Assembly: GCF_000384075.1 (NCBI RefSeq)
Contig: NZ_KB913025.1
Location: 4,089,901 to 4,153,900, forward strand
Reading direction: 5' to 3'
Source: Methylovulum miyakonense HT12
GTDB taxonomy: Bacteria > Pseudomonadota > Gammaproteobacteria > Methylococcales > Methylomonadaceae
Length of the DNA: 64,000 nt
Shown: one piece after another, positions 1-9,067 of the stretch
Layout: every line of letters begins with the position of its first letter
How positions within the stretch are numbered: position 1 is the first letter of the stretch
The notes under the pieces: generated by a model
What the model saw: the letters and a program-made list of their open reading frames with translations, nothing else
What the model was told of the DNA's origin: nothing
Database searches by the model: none
Program-made: the position numbers and the translations under genes

Positions 1-294
1 GCGGCCTTTGCAGTGGTCATAGTGCCAACACATGATCTCGTTCTCGTCGGTGCTGGCCTTTTCCTGGACGGTGTCGTCGAAGATCAGGCACGCGTCATCC
101 TTCTCGATCTGGCGCACGGTGCGTTTGACATCAACCCACAAGTCTTTTGAGGTATACAGCCTGGCGGACATGTGGCGGGTTATCTGGTCATGGCTGACTT
201 CACCGTCAAGCATCGCCGACAGGCTGGTCGCCGTCGCCAAGCCTTGGTTGCAAATCAGGTAGTCTGTGTAGAGTTCTGTTTTTTCTTTATCCAT
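1..294 (-). CDS. IS701/IS4-like DDE transposase, N-terminal part (runs off the window)
   Basis: Reading the minus strand from an ATG at 294 gives 98 codons with no stop before the window edge. The product begins MDKEKTELYTDYLICNQGLA and contains LIFDDTVQEK, which looks like the first catalytic aspartate region of the IS701/IS4-type DDE transposases, followed by a CWHYDHCKG stretch. Only the N-terminal quarter is visible, so I cannot tell whether the copy is intact. The neighbours on the right are all broken insertion sequences on the same strand, so this is the edge of an IS cluster. The family assignment is from memory of similar proteins; the DDE nature is fairly clear, the exact family less so. 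Confidence 0.6.
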   Translation of the reverse strand, partial: MDKEKTELYTDYLICNQGLATATSLSAMLDGEVSHDQITRHMSARLYTSKDLWVDVKRTVRQIEKDDACLIFDDTVQEKASTDENEIMCWHYDHCKGR

Positions 295-431
295 CCTGAA
301 ATGATACGCTTTTTGGGATGGGGGTGCGTAACATCAGTTAAGAAAGGAAGCGCATGGGTTTTACCTACTTCACAGACTTTTCGTCTCAGCCCGCATACAA
401 ACTCTGGTCATGCGCTTTGTTCGATATAAAG

Positions 432-987
432 CTAGCTAGGCAATATATCATTTTTGGAGAGATACAAGCCCGCATCGCCGGAAAAGTTTCCGATGCCGGG
501 GTAAAGCTCCTTCGCACGGCGCATCACCTCGCCCGCCGCCACCGTGTCGTGGATGTTGGCGGCATGGACTCCGACATGCAGCAGGTTGCCCAGGATGTCG
601 AGGACGATATGCCGCTTGCGGCCTTTGACCTTCTTGTTGCCGTCAATCCCGCGCTCTTCGCCGTTGTACCGGGTCTTTGCGCTTTGCGAATCGATGATGC
701 CGTAGCTCGGCCCGGGGTTCCGCCCGGCTTCCTTCCGGCATCGCCCGTTCAGGCTTTTCAGCATCGCCTCCCTTGTTCCAGCGGCTGTAATGGTCGTACA
801 CCGTCTTCCAAGGCGGGAAGTCGTTGGGCAGCATCCGCCATTGCACGCCGGATTTCGCCCAATAGAATATCGCGTCGACAACCTGTTTACGGTCATGCTT
901 GCAGGCATTCCCACGCGGGTCTTCTGGTTCAAAGTAGTGTTTTATCAGCCCCCATTCTTTATCGGTCAAATCGCTTGGATAGCCCAT
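432..987 (-). pseudogene. IS5-family transposase, frameshifted and 3'-truncated
   Basis: The N-terminal part starts MGYPSDLTDKEWGLIKHYF at 987, with the IS5 hallmark WRMLPNDFPPWKTVYDHYSRW. The frame then breaks after the W-N-K near 770, and the continuation lies in another frame: AMLKSLNGRCRKEAGRNP, then YGIIDSQSAKT and KGRKRHIVLDILGNLLHV. The homology stops at about residue SGDAG (near 467), where normal IS5 proteins continue for roughly another 100 residues with the rest of the catalytic domain. A short unrelated tail ends in a stop at 432. With one internal frameshift and a lost C-terminus the copy must be inactive. Its upstream end (about 1030-1062) lies against the cut end of the IS3 pseudogene, which suggests IS5 landed in IS3. 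Confidence 0.8.
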
Positions 988-1077
988 TTTCCATACCCTA
1001 AAAAATGCTTGACTTTAACATTTATTTTTTTTGCCAGACAGCTTCTTAAGCAAGGCCCGATAGGATTTTGAAGCATA

Positions 1078-1998
1078 TTAGCTGCCACGGTCGGTATGCC
1101 AAATCAAGCCTTTAGGGGGCTTCCGTTGCCAGATTGCCATTTTCAAAGCATCATTGACCAGTGGTGTCCGCATATTGTCCGACATCGACCAGCCCACAAT
1201 TTTGCGGGAGTACAAGTCAATCACGGTTGCCACATAAAACCACCCTTCATGAGTCCAAACATACGTGATATCGCCGACCCAAACGCTATTGGGCTTGTCG
1301 GCTTTAAATTTTCCATTCAATAAGTTAGGTGATATTTTCTCATTGTGTTTGGAGTTCGTGGTGGCCTTAAATTTTTTACGCGTTTTGCACCATAAACCCA
1401 ATTTGGACATCAGTATTACCAATACGGCGCTTGCTGACGTTTTCGCCCCAATCTTTTACATCATCTTGGATTCGTTTTCTGCCGTAGGTATGACGGCTTT
1501 CATCACATGATTTTTTAACCAACTCGCCCAATCGGATATCTTCTTTGTCACGGGCAGATTGCGGGCTATTTTTCCACGCGTAATCCCCGCTTCGCACTTG
1601 TGCCCTGTGGGCATTACGCCCGGCATCTCGCACATCGCATTGACATTGAAGGCGTGCTGGTGATGCTGCACTTTAATCCAGGCATACTTCATAGCGTTCG
1701 GGCAGCGAAGCATGCCGCCGCTTTTTTTAGCGGTTTCACGATGCGCCTCCGCCAGTGCCAGCTTCTTTTTCAGTTCAACTACTTCACCGCGTAGCCGAAT
1801 TAGCTCGTCATTCACCTTGATGCTTTTACTGTCCTTTTCCCCCATTGGCTTGAGTTGGTCAATCCATTTGTACAGCGTGCTTTCCCCAATGCCCAGGCTT
1901 TTTGATGCTTCTGGAGCTGATTGCTTGCCTTCAGCCACCAATTTCACGGCGGCTGCCTTGAATTCTTCGGTATACGTTTTTCTGGTTTTAGTTGTCAT
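1078..1998 (-). pseudogene. IS3-family transposase OrfA/OrfB, degenerate
   Basis: OrfA starts at 1998 with MTTKTRKTYTEEFKAAAVKL, a helix-turn-helix of the IS3 type, followed by a leucine-zipper region (LIRLRGEVVELKKKLALAE). OrfB pieces follow in different frames: a helical region with CDESRHTYGRKRI, then the rve catalytic core with WVGDITYVWTHEGWFYVATV, DLYSRKIVGWSMS and a terminal HTDRGS. The catalytic D, D of the DDE triad are visible, but the protein stops at 1078 right after HTDRGS, before the final E. At least two frame changes lie inside OrfB. The element is therefore dead. Its upstream part is interrupted at the OrfA start codon by the IS4 element at 2005-3319. Confidence 0.8.
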
Positions 1999-2026
1999 CA
2001 GATTCTCTGTACATGACAAAAATCAG

Positions 2027-3248
2027 CTAAAAGGGTGTGGCCTTATCCTCACGAAGGAAGCCAAACAAAGCCTCAATGGCCTTCCCAAAGCCATACGCCA
2101 ACTGAAACAAGGCTCCGTTAATTATGTCCAACCCCAGCCTAAAAATGCTTTTGGCAGGGCGTTGGTGCTTTTTGATTTTGATGGGCTTGACCTGTTCGTG
2201 TTGCCATTCACCCACGCGGTGCGCCCAGTAAAAGGCGATCACCGCGACCACCAGCAGGCGTTTAATGCGGCGGCGGTCGGTGACATGGGTGTCCTCAAAG
2301 TTAAAGGCTATGTCACCGTTAATTGTGGAAGCCTTAAATGACGCGGCTTTGAGCGAAAGCCGCAATCCGCATTAAATAAGGCTTTGCGCCGAACATAAAA
2401 TTTTTTCAACAACTAACGGTGACATAGCCAAGTTAAAACCCCGGCTTTTCAGGCAGCCAAACAGGGTCTCGATTTGCCAACGCAACGCATACGTTTCAAT
2501 GGCGTCCACACTGGGCTTGGCGGTCGCGACAATCAGCAGTTCGCCGTCGTCCAAACGCAAAGCCGAGAGGTAAACCGCCGTGCCGGTCATTTTTCGTGCG
2601 CCCGCCAGCACCAGAGTTTCGCCAGGCTTCAGGGTACGGAACAGTTGCCGGGCTTGGACAAAACACCCCCGCCCGTTGGTCACCCGGGTGTTTTTCTTGA
2701 CCCGGACGGCAAAGTCGATGCCTTCGCCTTGCAGCCAGCCGAACCATTTTTCGCCGACAAACTCACGGTCGGCCAAGAATTTGATGGTGCGCCCTTTGCC
2801 GAATTCTCGGACAAACCGCTTCAACAGGGCGATGCGCTCGCGGGTGCTGGAGTTGCCCTGTTTGTTCAGCAATAGCCAGTACACGGGTATCGCAATGCCT
2901 TTGTAGACCACCGCCAGCATGAGGACATTGATGTCTTTCTTACCCCACTGCCAGTTGGTGCGGTCGAAGGTCAGGTAATAATCGGTGTCAAGGAAACCAA
3001 ACAGTTTCATGACAAACCAGGCGACACGGTCAAACCCGACGGCACCGGAGTCGCTGATGAAGCGTTGCATCCGCCGGTAATGGGAATCCGCTTTGGCCTT
3101 ACCGGGAAACGCCTTGGCGAGCTTGGTTAAGTTAATGGTTTCCTTGAAAAAATAACGCGATGACCATGCCGACCAGACAATCCATCCTTGCCTTGTTCCA
3201 GTGAAAGTGTTGGTTTAACATAGTCGATAGCTCGTTGAAGTGTGGCAT
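2027..3248 (-). pseudogene. IS4-family transposase, frameshifted and split by a miniature element
   Basis: The N-terminal piece starts at 3248 (MPHFNELSTMLNQHFHWNKA) and hits a stop after a run of T near 3150; the shifted frame continues with INLTKLAKAFPGKAKADSHY and then the long central part (MQRFISDSG at 3070). The catalytic region shows DTDYYLTFDRTNWQWG, LADREFVGEKW and the Y-(2)-R-(3)-E-like YALRWQIETLFGCLKSRGFN. There the reading frame is entered by the element at 2306-2429; the C-terminus (FEDTHVTDRRRIKRLL) resumes beyond it. Deleting the insertion and one copy of its 8-bp duplication restores GFNFEDTHVTD in frame. Two independent lesions make it inactive. Confidence 0.85.
2306..2429. 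mobile_element. 124-bp miniature inverted-repeat element (IS1595-like ends)
   Basis: Perfect 16-bp inverted repeats GGCTATGTCACCGTTA (2306-2321) and its complement (2414-2429) bound 124 bp with no gene. The 8-bp AAGTTAAA flanks both sides (2298-2305 and 2430-2437), a clean target-site duplication. The GGCTATGT start, 8-bp AT-rich duplication and size fit a non-autonomous relative of IS1595-group elements; the intact IS1595 element at 52509 has ends starting with the same GGCTATGT, but the following bases differ, so it may not be the mobilising partner. It also contains an inner hairpin (GCGGCTTT...AAAGCCGC). Confidence 0.88.
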
Positions 3249-3544
3249 CTTGTCCTATTTCGCAAAAATTCAGTATTTTGCCATATTTTCAACGGGCTAT
3301 TTTTTTGTCATGTACAGAGCATCAGATTACACCTTTTTCTCTGTAGAATACTTCAAAAAATGTGTCCTGATTAGTGTATATCGATCAGAATGGCCTGTTA
3401 CCGCCTAAGAAGCCCTACCCTCTTAGATTAAAGCGTCAGCCACGCAAGCCCTTATCTCCGCGCAACTATTAACATAGTTGCATGGTATGATATTTGCGGC
3501 ACAAGCGAGGTGCCGTCAACTACTTTAATCAACGTGATATAAAA

Positions 3545-4267
3545 ATGAAAATTAAGTCTTTGTGTTTTATCGCCGCCATGCTGGCCGCGCCATTGACGGC
3601 GAACGCCGCCTACGTAACAATCAATGAATCCGGCCTGGACGCCATTTTTTCGCAGTCGAGTTTTGGCACCAACACCGTCGATATCCGCATCGGCCCGACA
3701 ACGCAGTTTGTCCGCCCCGATTTGCTGGATATCAGCACCGATGCCGAAATTGGCGATCTTTTCAGCTTGCATACCGGCTTGTCAAACATCGTTAATTTTT
3801 ACTATGTCGACACCATTAGCTCTTGCGGCTCGATCAATCCGTCCATCATAGGCTGCGGCCAAGTTGGCGGCCCGAACTTCGTCGTCGAGTCACTATATGC
3901 CGCGGACAACAGTATCCCGTCCGGCGGCATCATTTCCGTTGGAAACCAGTTGCTTGCGCATGAACTGGGGCATAACCTCGGCCTCAGTCATCGCACTGGC
4001 AATGACCTTATGAACCCGTTCATCAACGGATTCATGGATCTGAACGCAACCGAAGTGTCAATTATCCTCGCCAGCCCCTTAGTGCAAACGGACACAGGCG
4101 GGCAGCGATTTATCACGATCAACCCCGTCTTGATCATGGCGGCGGAGGCGATCCCCGAGCCCTCATCAGCAATCTTGCTGCTAGTGGGGATTATCGCTGC
4201 CAGCATCCGGTCACGTAAAGCACGGCTAGCTGGCTTGCCTGAAGCTGACCAGATTTGCCATAAGTGA
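3545..4267 (+). CDS. PEP-CTERM-anchored metzincin-type zinc metalloprotease
   Basis: The 240-residue product starts at the ATG that precedes a typical signal peptide (MKIKSLCFIAAMLAAPLTANA); an upstream in-frame ATG at 3494 would put residues before the signal and is rejected. The motif HELGHNLGLSH matches the HExxHxxGxxH zinc site of metzincins, and NDLMNP shortly after is a plausible Met-turn. The C-terminus has IPEPSSAILLLVGIIAA then RSRK, the PEP-CTERM tripartite signal (motif, membrane helix, basic tail), so the protein should be processed by an exosortase and delivered to the outer surface or matrix. No exosortase gene is in the window. Substrate is unknown. It sits alone just after the IS cluster, 37 bp before the next gene. 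Confidence 0.8.
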   Translation: MKIKSLCFIAAMLAAPLTANAAYVTINESGLDAIFSQSSFGTNTVDIRIGPTTQFVRPDLLDISTDAEIGDLFSLHTGLSNIVNFYYVDTISSCGSINPSIIGCGQVGGPNFVVESLYAADNSIPSGGIISVGNQLLAHELGHNLGLSHRTGNDLMNPFINGFMDLNATEVSIILASPLVQTDTGGQRFITINPVLIMAAEAIPEPSSAILLLVGIIAASIRSRKARLAGLPEADQICHK

Positions 4268-4304
4268 GGGAAGCTATGCACTGCGCAAAACTAGGCCGCG
4301 TGCC

Positions 4305-4832
4305 ATGACCACCGCAAACGGCTTGCCGCCCCGCAGGGCGCAATGGTTGGCCGCCGCTTGCCTCCTGCCGGGCATTGCCGCCGTCGGCTGCGACAGCGGC
4401 AACCGCCCCGCTACGCCGCCGAATAGCGGCCAGCAATCCGCGGTATCGCCAATTGACGGATGGGTGGACGAATGTCCAGGTGGCGCATTCTGCTTCTCGC
4501 GTCCCGGCTACTTGTCGCCCCAACCCGTGCAGGCGATAGACTCGTTGGCGGCGCTCTATCGGGGTGGCGGGTTGACGCTCACCTTCGATATGGGGCGGTA
4601 CGAAAATTCCGTAAGCGGCATGGACGGAGCGGCCGAAGAGCAAACGGCCATTGATGGCAGGCCCGCGCGCCTATTGGGCACTGGCTCTAAAATGCTCCTT
4701 GTCGTGCCTAAAGTGCACGAAAGCGACCCCGTCCCGACGCACTTCACGATGATCCTGAACTTCGAGGGTAAGGTTTCACGCCCGTTAGCAGAACGCATTT
4801 TCCATAGCATCCAATTCAAGGATCCGCATTAG
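4305..4832 (+). CDS. putative secreted lipoprotein of unknown function
   Basis: The 175-residue product has an N-terminal hydrophobic stretch ending in AAVGC, an imperfect lipobox, so Cys at about position 29 may be lipidated; the assignment is weak because -3 is Ala. The mature part begins with a Pro/Ser/Gln-rich linker and a segment with two close cysteines (DECPGGAFCFSRPGY). I recognise no domain. It follows the PEP-CTERM protease by 37 bp on the same strand and is followed by a strong hairpin at 4837, so the two may be co-transcribed. The function cannot be read from the sequence. Confidence 0.6.
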   Translation: MTTANGLPPRRAQWLAAACLLPGIAAVGCDSGNRPATPPNSGQQSAVSPIDGWVDECPGGAFCFSRPGYLSPQPVQAIDSLAALYRGGGLTLTFDMGRYENSVSGMDGAAEEQTAIDGRPARLLGTGSKMLLVVPKVHESDPVPTHFTMILNFEGKVSRPLAERIFHSIQFKDPH

Positions 4833-4836
4833 CTAT

Positions 4837-4878
4837 CCTGACGCCCGCCATCCATCCGCGGTGGCGGGCATAGTCAGG
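4837..4878. terminator. strong hairpin between convergent genes, probable terminator
   Basis: CCTGAC + GCCCGCCA pairs with TGGCGGGC + GTCAGG around a GC-rich loop, just after the lipoprotein stop and before the end of the convergent cytochrome gene. It has no long T run, so it is a hairpin with inferred terminator role. Confidence 0.5.
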
Positions 4879-4932
4879 TGTGCAAGCGTTTTTGCCAGTG
4901 TAAGGACAAGCCATCCCTGGCCTACGGCAACT

Positions 4933-7227
4933 TTAAAGTGTCTTTAAATATTCCAGCAAGTCTTGCTTTTCCCCCTCGTTTAAGTCCGTGCCATAAGCAT
5001 GGCCGCTGTTGTCGTTACCCGGCTGGGTGGTGTCGAACAAAAAGCCATATTGCTTGGCTTCCGGGCCATCGGTGATAAAACCAACCTTGGCCGGATCATA
5101 CACGTCATAACCTGTGTAAAACTGCTTGGGCCGTTGGCCGGGGGCTTGCAACAGCGCGTGCAGATCCGGCACCGAGCCATTATGCAAATAAGGCGCCCGG
5201 ATCCAGATGCCATCAATCGGCAAATTGCTGTAACCGTCGGTTTTGCTGTAGGCATCGAATTTAAACTGCCGCTCCTGGATGCTATGGAAGGTCTTGACGA
5301 GATTGGCGGTAAACGAATCCAACCTATGGCGGTCTGTGCCTATTGCATTAACGGGCGTTACCGTCCCCACTTTTTGTGTGCCCAAATCATGGCAGCCCCC
5401 GCAATTGTCTTGGTAAAGCCGCCAGCCATGTTCCAGTTTAGTTTGGTCGATGCTGAACGGATAGCTGGGCGGTGCCAACTGCAACACAAAATCCGTGATT
5501 AACTTGAACTGGTCGGGCAATACCGAATAAGGCGTTGCGCCTACCGCCATGGCCGCGGCATAGTTGCGCTCATAAATGGAATTGTTGTTGCCATCCCAGT
5601 GCAGGGACAAGCCTTCCCTCGCGCGCTGGTTCCAGATCGCCGGTAAGTCCACGGTACCAATGGTATGGTCATCGGCCTGATGGAAGACATTAAATTTGGT
5701 TGGATTGAAGGTGTCCGTCCGTCCCCGCCCTTGTGTAGGCCGTGATTTTTGCCATTCATAAGCCTTTTGTTGCGTCAGTAAGGCTTGTTTGGTGAACGGT
5801 ATGATCAGGTATTGGTAAAACAAGGCCTCGGTAGCGGAAAGCTGGTTTTTCTCGCGGATTTTTGCCAGCACGTTATCGGGGGTAAAGTCCGGTTGCGCCA
5901 CGCAACCATACAAAAACCACTGGAAGCTTTGTAAATCCAGTTGTTGCGAAGGGCTGCCCAGCGTGATTTCGCGTTTGCCGCCCGCCGTTGCGCGATAGCT
6001 TCCCGTGTGGCAAGCCGAACAGGTCGGTTCCACGCTAGGGTAGCCGATGGTGCGTTTCGCGAAACCTACCGGCAAATCTTTACCGTCTTCGTATAACAAG
6101 CCCAAAGACGCCCAACCATTGCGCGGTTCTGGCAAGAGGTTGGCGCACAGTTCCGGCATCACCTGCCAGATATAATAAGGGACACGCGCCTGCATGCCTA
6201 AACCAATCGCCCCGTATTTGAATTGCTCTTCAGCACTACTAAAAACGGTTTCCGGCTCGGTACGGAGCATATTGGCCCAAAACGCATAGCCCACTACACC
6301 GAGAACCAACAGGCAAGCTGTCACCGCCACTTTTTTCAGCAAAGTGTCGAATTTTGATGCCAGTAAATCTAGCCATTGCGCCAGTAAATTCGCCAGATTG
6401 GCGCAGCTGATCCGGTATTCTTCTGGCATGCCAGTTTGGAGCAAATACGCGAATATCAAGCCAAACGTCCCGTCAGCGACAAAAAACGTCGCCATCGGGC
6501 CGACAAAACTCCAGAAGGCGTTTTGCCAAATCCAAAATGCCGCGGCGAACAGCCGCGCGGCGACCGATAGCCACGCAAACACATGGTAACGCCGGGGATC
6601 AAGGGCGGCAGGTGCGTACAGCACCGTCGCCAGCAATAATGCCACTCCGGCGTAACGTAGCCACGAATAAGTGGCGGCAACATCGGGGGTGTTGAGGTAT
6701 CCGCCATACCATTCAGGCACGGCTAAGGCAGGAATCACGAAGACCATATTGGCCAGCATGCCTAGCCAAGTCATTCTGGAAAACCAAAGCAAATAGCTAT
6801 TTTCTGGCGTAGGGCCAGATGTGCCAAGGGCTTGGGCAAAGCCATCGTCTGCTTCCGGCAACCCAGCGTATAAGAGGCCACCTAACACTAAGGCCAGCAC
6901 CACATCCAGCGCGGCAAATAGGCCAAACGCCGAACTAAATCCCATGCCGATAGCTAAAAACACCGCCATACCGACATGGATTAATACCAACAGCCAAGCA
7001 TAAATCCGGTAGCGTTGCGGATCGTTTGCCGTCCAAATGGCAAACAGGCAAATTTGCGCCAATAACATGCCGACATTAGCGACATAGGCATAAGCAAACT
7101 CGACATATTCCGCACCAATGACTCCGCCAAAACCGTCTGGTGCGAACATCAACAGGCCCGCATAGCCTAGATGTGCCAAAATGCTTAGCCACAACACCCT
7201 GGAAAACCACGTCAAACAACTGTTCAT
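4933..7227 (-). CDS. RoxA-like di-heme cytochrome c oxygenase/peroxidase with duplicated membrane domain
   Basis: The 764-residue product has two c-type heme sites, CSACH (403-407) and CGGCH (609-613), separated as in the RoxA/MauG/cytochrome c peroxidase group. Between them are DTFNP (about 505) and IWNQRAREGLSLHWDGNNNS (about 531-550), which recall the rubber oxygenase RoxA family. The first 300 residues are hydrophobic and consist of two related halves: WFSRVLW...NDPQRYRIYAWL (7-79) and WFSRMTW...LDPRRYHVFAWL (148-220), each with about four helices. A further helix at about 300-318 leads to the periplasmic catalytic part. Known RoxA proteins lack such a membrane module, so this is an unusual fusion. 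It is last in a four-gene operon with a GMC oxidoreductase. Cleavage of an isoprenoid or lipid is a guess. Confidence 0.72.
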   Translation of the reverse strand: MNSCLTWFSRVLWLSILAHLGYAGLLMFAPDGFGGVIGAEYVEFAYAYVANVGMLLAQICLFAIWTANDPQRYRIYAWLLVLIHVGMAVFLAIGMGFSSAFGLFAALDVVLALVLGGLLYAGLPEADDGFAQALGTSGPTPENSYLLWFSRMTWLGMLANMVFVIPALAVPEWYGGYLNTPDVAATYSWLRYAGVALLLATVLYAPAALDPRRYHVFAWLSVAARLFAAAFWIWQNAFWSFVGPMATFFVADGTFGLIFAYLLQTGMPEEYRISCANLANLLAQWLDLLASKFDTLLKKVAVTACLLVLGVVGYAFWANMLRTEPETVFSSAEEQFKYGAIGLGMQARVPYYIWQVMPELCANLLPEPRNGWASLGLLYEDGKDLPVGFAKRTIGYPSVEPTCSACHTGSYRATAGGKREITLGSPSQQLDLQSFQWFLYGCVAQPDFTPDNVLAKIREKNQLSATEALFYQYLIIPFTKQALLTQQKAYEWQKSRPTQGRGRTDTFNPTKFNVFHQADDHTIGTVDLPAIWNQRAREGLSLHWDGNNNSIYERNYAAAMAVGATPYSVLPDQFKLITDFVLQLAPPSYPFSIDQTKLEHGWRLYQDNCGGCHDLGTQKVGTVTPVNAIGTDRHRLDSFTANLVKTFHSIQERQFKFDAYSKTDGYSNLPIDGIWIRAPYLHNGSVPDLHALLQAPGQRPKQFYTGYDVYDPAKVGFITDGPEAKQYGFLFDTTQPGNDNSGHAYGTDLNEGEKQDLLEYLKTL

Positions 7228-7393
7228 AAATCCTCCGAATATTTTTTGTAGCCCTCATCACCGTTGAAAAAGATGCTGTCGCCAAAAGCCAGTAAGAAGG
7301 CCTTTAAATGACCACTGCTTTCATTGCAGATAACGGCAGTTTTACCAAAACGATAAGGAGGGAATGTCAAAAAGAAGCGAATCCAATCCTGCC

Positions 7394-9055
7394 TTAAAAA
7401 CGGTCGAAGTGATCGCCCCAGGTCAAGATGTCTTCTATCCAATAAGCGTAGCCGCGTTTGTTGAGGTCTTTTTCCTTAATGCACTCGACACTGGTGTCTG
7501 AGACCAGATCTAGCACGCACAGGGCGCGCCCGACACCGCGCCGGCGATATTTGCCTTTCTGGGCGATGACAATTTGGTCACGCCATGTGCCGAAGTTGAT
7601 ATAGGTATAGCTTTTGCGGTCTTCGGGTTTATCCGGTTGTTTGAAATACAGTTCTTCTTGCAAAGGGATGTGGGTGTGGCCTTCGCCATGGATACGGAAA
7701 CCATAATCGCGGTAGGCTTCTAAGAACGTCGGAAACTTTTTCATATCCTTATAAGACGGTGCATCGCCGAAATTGAACACACCTTGTTTCAGTTGGGTCA
7801 TGCCCCACATCATCAGATATAAAAATCCCAACTCGATGGTCGAGCCAAGCAAAGACATCACGCTGACTATAGGCTTCGCGATACGCAGGCCGATTTTGAG
7901 GGTCGGTGTGGCGCTTTCTAAGGTAAAGTCCCAGCCTAGCCAGGTATGGATGGAGTTGAGCAATTCGTCTTCGATGATTTTTCTGATGCCCGCAAACTCT
8001 TTGCCTTTTTTACGCAAACGCCAAGTGTCCTTAATGATCCGTCCTACCGCAGCATAGGTGGGGCGGTATAAATCCAACTCATCCAAAGTCTTGCAGAGGC
8101 GTTCAATTTCTACTTTTACTGGTGTTGTTTGTTGGTTGCTTTGGGTGGGCCCGATCAAGGCATTCAGTTTCTTTTTGGTGGTATAAATAAACCCGGACAA
8201 TACCCCGGCGGCAACGGTATCGCCAAAACAAGCCGCCGTGAACGGGGCGTATTTCAATTGCCGCCAGGTATCCAGATTCCAGCCATCGGAGACTTGCCAA
8301 CCGGGCAATGGCCCTTGTGCTTTTATGACACGGCTATTGTCTTGGTCGCGCCATTGACCGTGGGTCACGAAAAGCCTAAAACCCCGGTCAGCCCAATAAA
8401 AGGGCAGCCACGGGACATGTTGCGTGTCATCAAGATAATGGTTTTCGTCCCCGAAATACATTTTCCCGACCCAGCGGCGATAAGCCTCAGTCAATTCAGG
8501 GACAGGCTGGCCTAGGCACTGCTCATAAAACATTTTTAAGGTTGCATCGTCGGCGAACATTTCTTTGTCATGGTTGCCCAGCAACACCAAGGTTTGGACT
8601 TTAACCTGTAAATTTAACTTTTCCAGCATTTGTGGCAGTTTTTTTAGCCAATAAAAAAAGCCCGGTTTGTCGCAAGGTTTAGGTTCGCCGCTGTGCTTAT
8701 CAATAATGCCCTGCATGATTTTTTGCAGAATACCGTTGAAGCGCGAATCGTCGCGCTCCCACGGATAAACGCCGTTTTCCGACCATTCCGCCGTACGTAT
8801 CATATCCGCGACATCGCCGACTAATAGCAGCGTCAGCTCTTGGATATTATGTAAAGTGCATAAGTCTTGAATCCGGTTGAAGACGTTTTCCCATACCACG
8901 GAATCGGCGCTTTGGTTGCCGACCGTGCCATCCGTGAAATGCACGTCACTGAAACAAATGCACAAACGGTTAGGACGGTCAGGGTCATCGGGATCGGCAA
9001 AGCCAGGTTGGTTCAGCAGGTAGAAATCTTTGGGTAAAGGGGCTTGAGTGTTCAT
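7394..9055 (-). CDS. calcineurin-like metallophosphoesterase
   Basis: The 553-residue product carries the ordered metallophosphoesterase motifs: FSDVH (metal-binding D and H), LLLVGDVADM, LLGNHDKEMF, FVTHGQW and a C-terminal GEGHTHIP. These supply the usual two-metal site. It is longer than the simple enzymes, with an inserted helical region between the fourth and fifth motifs (about residues 260-440) that includes a hydrophobic segment (IVSVMSLLGSTIELGFLYLM), so it may associate with the membrane. It lies 12 bp after the alpha/beta hydrolase gene and 166 bp before the cytochrome gene, all on the minus strand. A lipid phosphate or a phosphodiester substrate would fit the context, but the sequence does not fix it. 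Confidence 0.75.
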   Translation of the reverse strand: MNTQAPLPKDFYLLNQPGFADPDDPDRPNRLCICFSDVHFTDGTVGNQSADSVVWENVFNRIQDLCTLHNIQELTLLLVGDVADMIRTAEWSENGVYPWERDDSRFNGILQKIMQGIIDKHSGEPKPCDKPGFFYWLKKLPQMLEKLNLQVKVQTLVLLGNHDKEMFADDATLKMFYEQCLGQPVPELTEAYRRWVGKMYFGDENHYLDDTQHVPWLPFYWADRGFRLFVTHGQWRDQDNSRVIKAQGPLPGWQVSDGWNLDTWRQLKYAPFTAACFGDTVAAGVLSGFIYTTKKKLNALIGPTQSNQQTTPVKVEIERLCKTLDELDLYRPTYAAVGRIIKDTWRLRKKGKEFAGIRKIIEDELLNSIHTWLGWDFTLESATPTLKIGLRIAKPIVSVMSLLGSTIELGFLYLMMWGMTQLKQGVFNFGDAPSYKDMKKFPTFLEAYRDYGFRIHGEGHTHIPLQEELYFKQPDKPEDRKSYTYINFGTWRDQIVIAQKGKYRRRGVGRALCVLDLVSDTSVECIKEKDLNKRGYAYWIEDILTWGDHFDRF

Positions 9056-9067
9056 ATCGGCTTATTC

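Larger units (their letters stand above)
2005..3319. mobile_element. IS4-family insertion sequence inserted in the IS3 element
   Basis: Terminal inverted repeats of about 18 bp are visible: CTCTGTACATGACAAAAA begins at 2005 and its reverse complement ends at 3319. The 9-bp CATCAGATT lies directly outside both ends (1996-2004 and 3320-3328), a perfect target-site duplication of the length usual for IS4. The left copy covers the start codon of the IS3 orfA, so this element entered an existing IS3 copy. It carries one transposase gene, now broken by a frameshift and by a 124-bp miniature element. Confidence 0.9.

Noticed and set aside
7224-7442. 72-codon minus-strand frame between the cytochrome and metallophosphoesterase genes
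   Set aside because: Overlaps both genes' ends, no ribosome-binding sequence or recognisable content.
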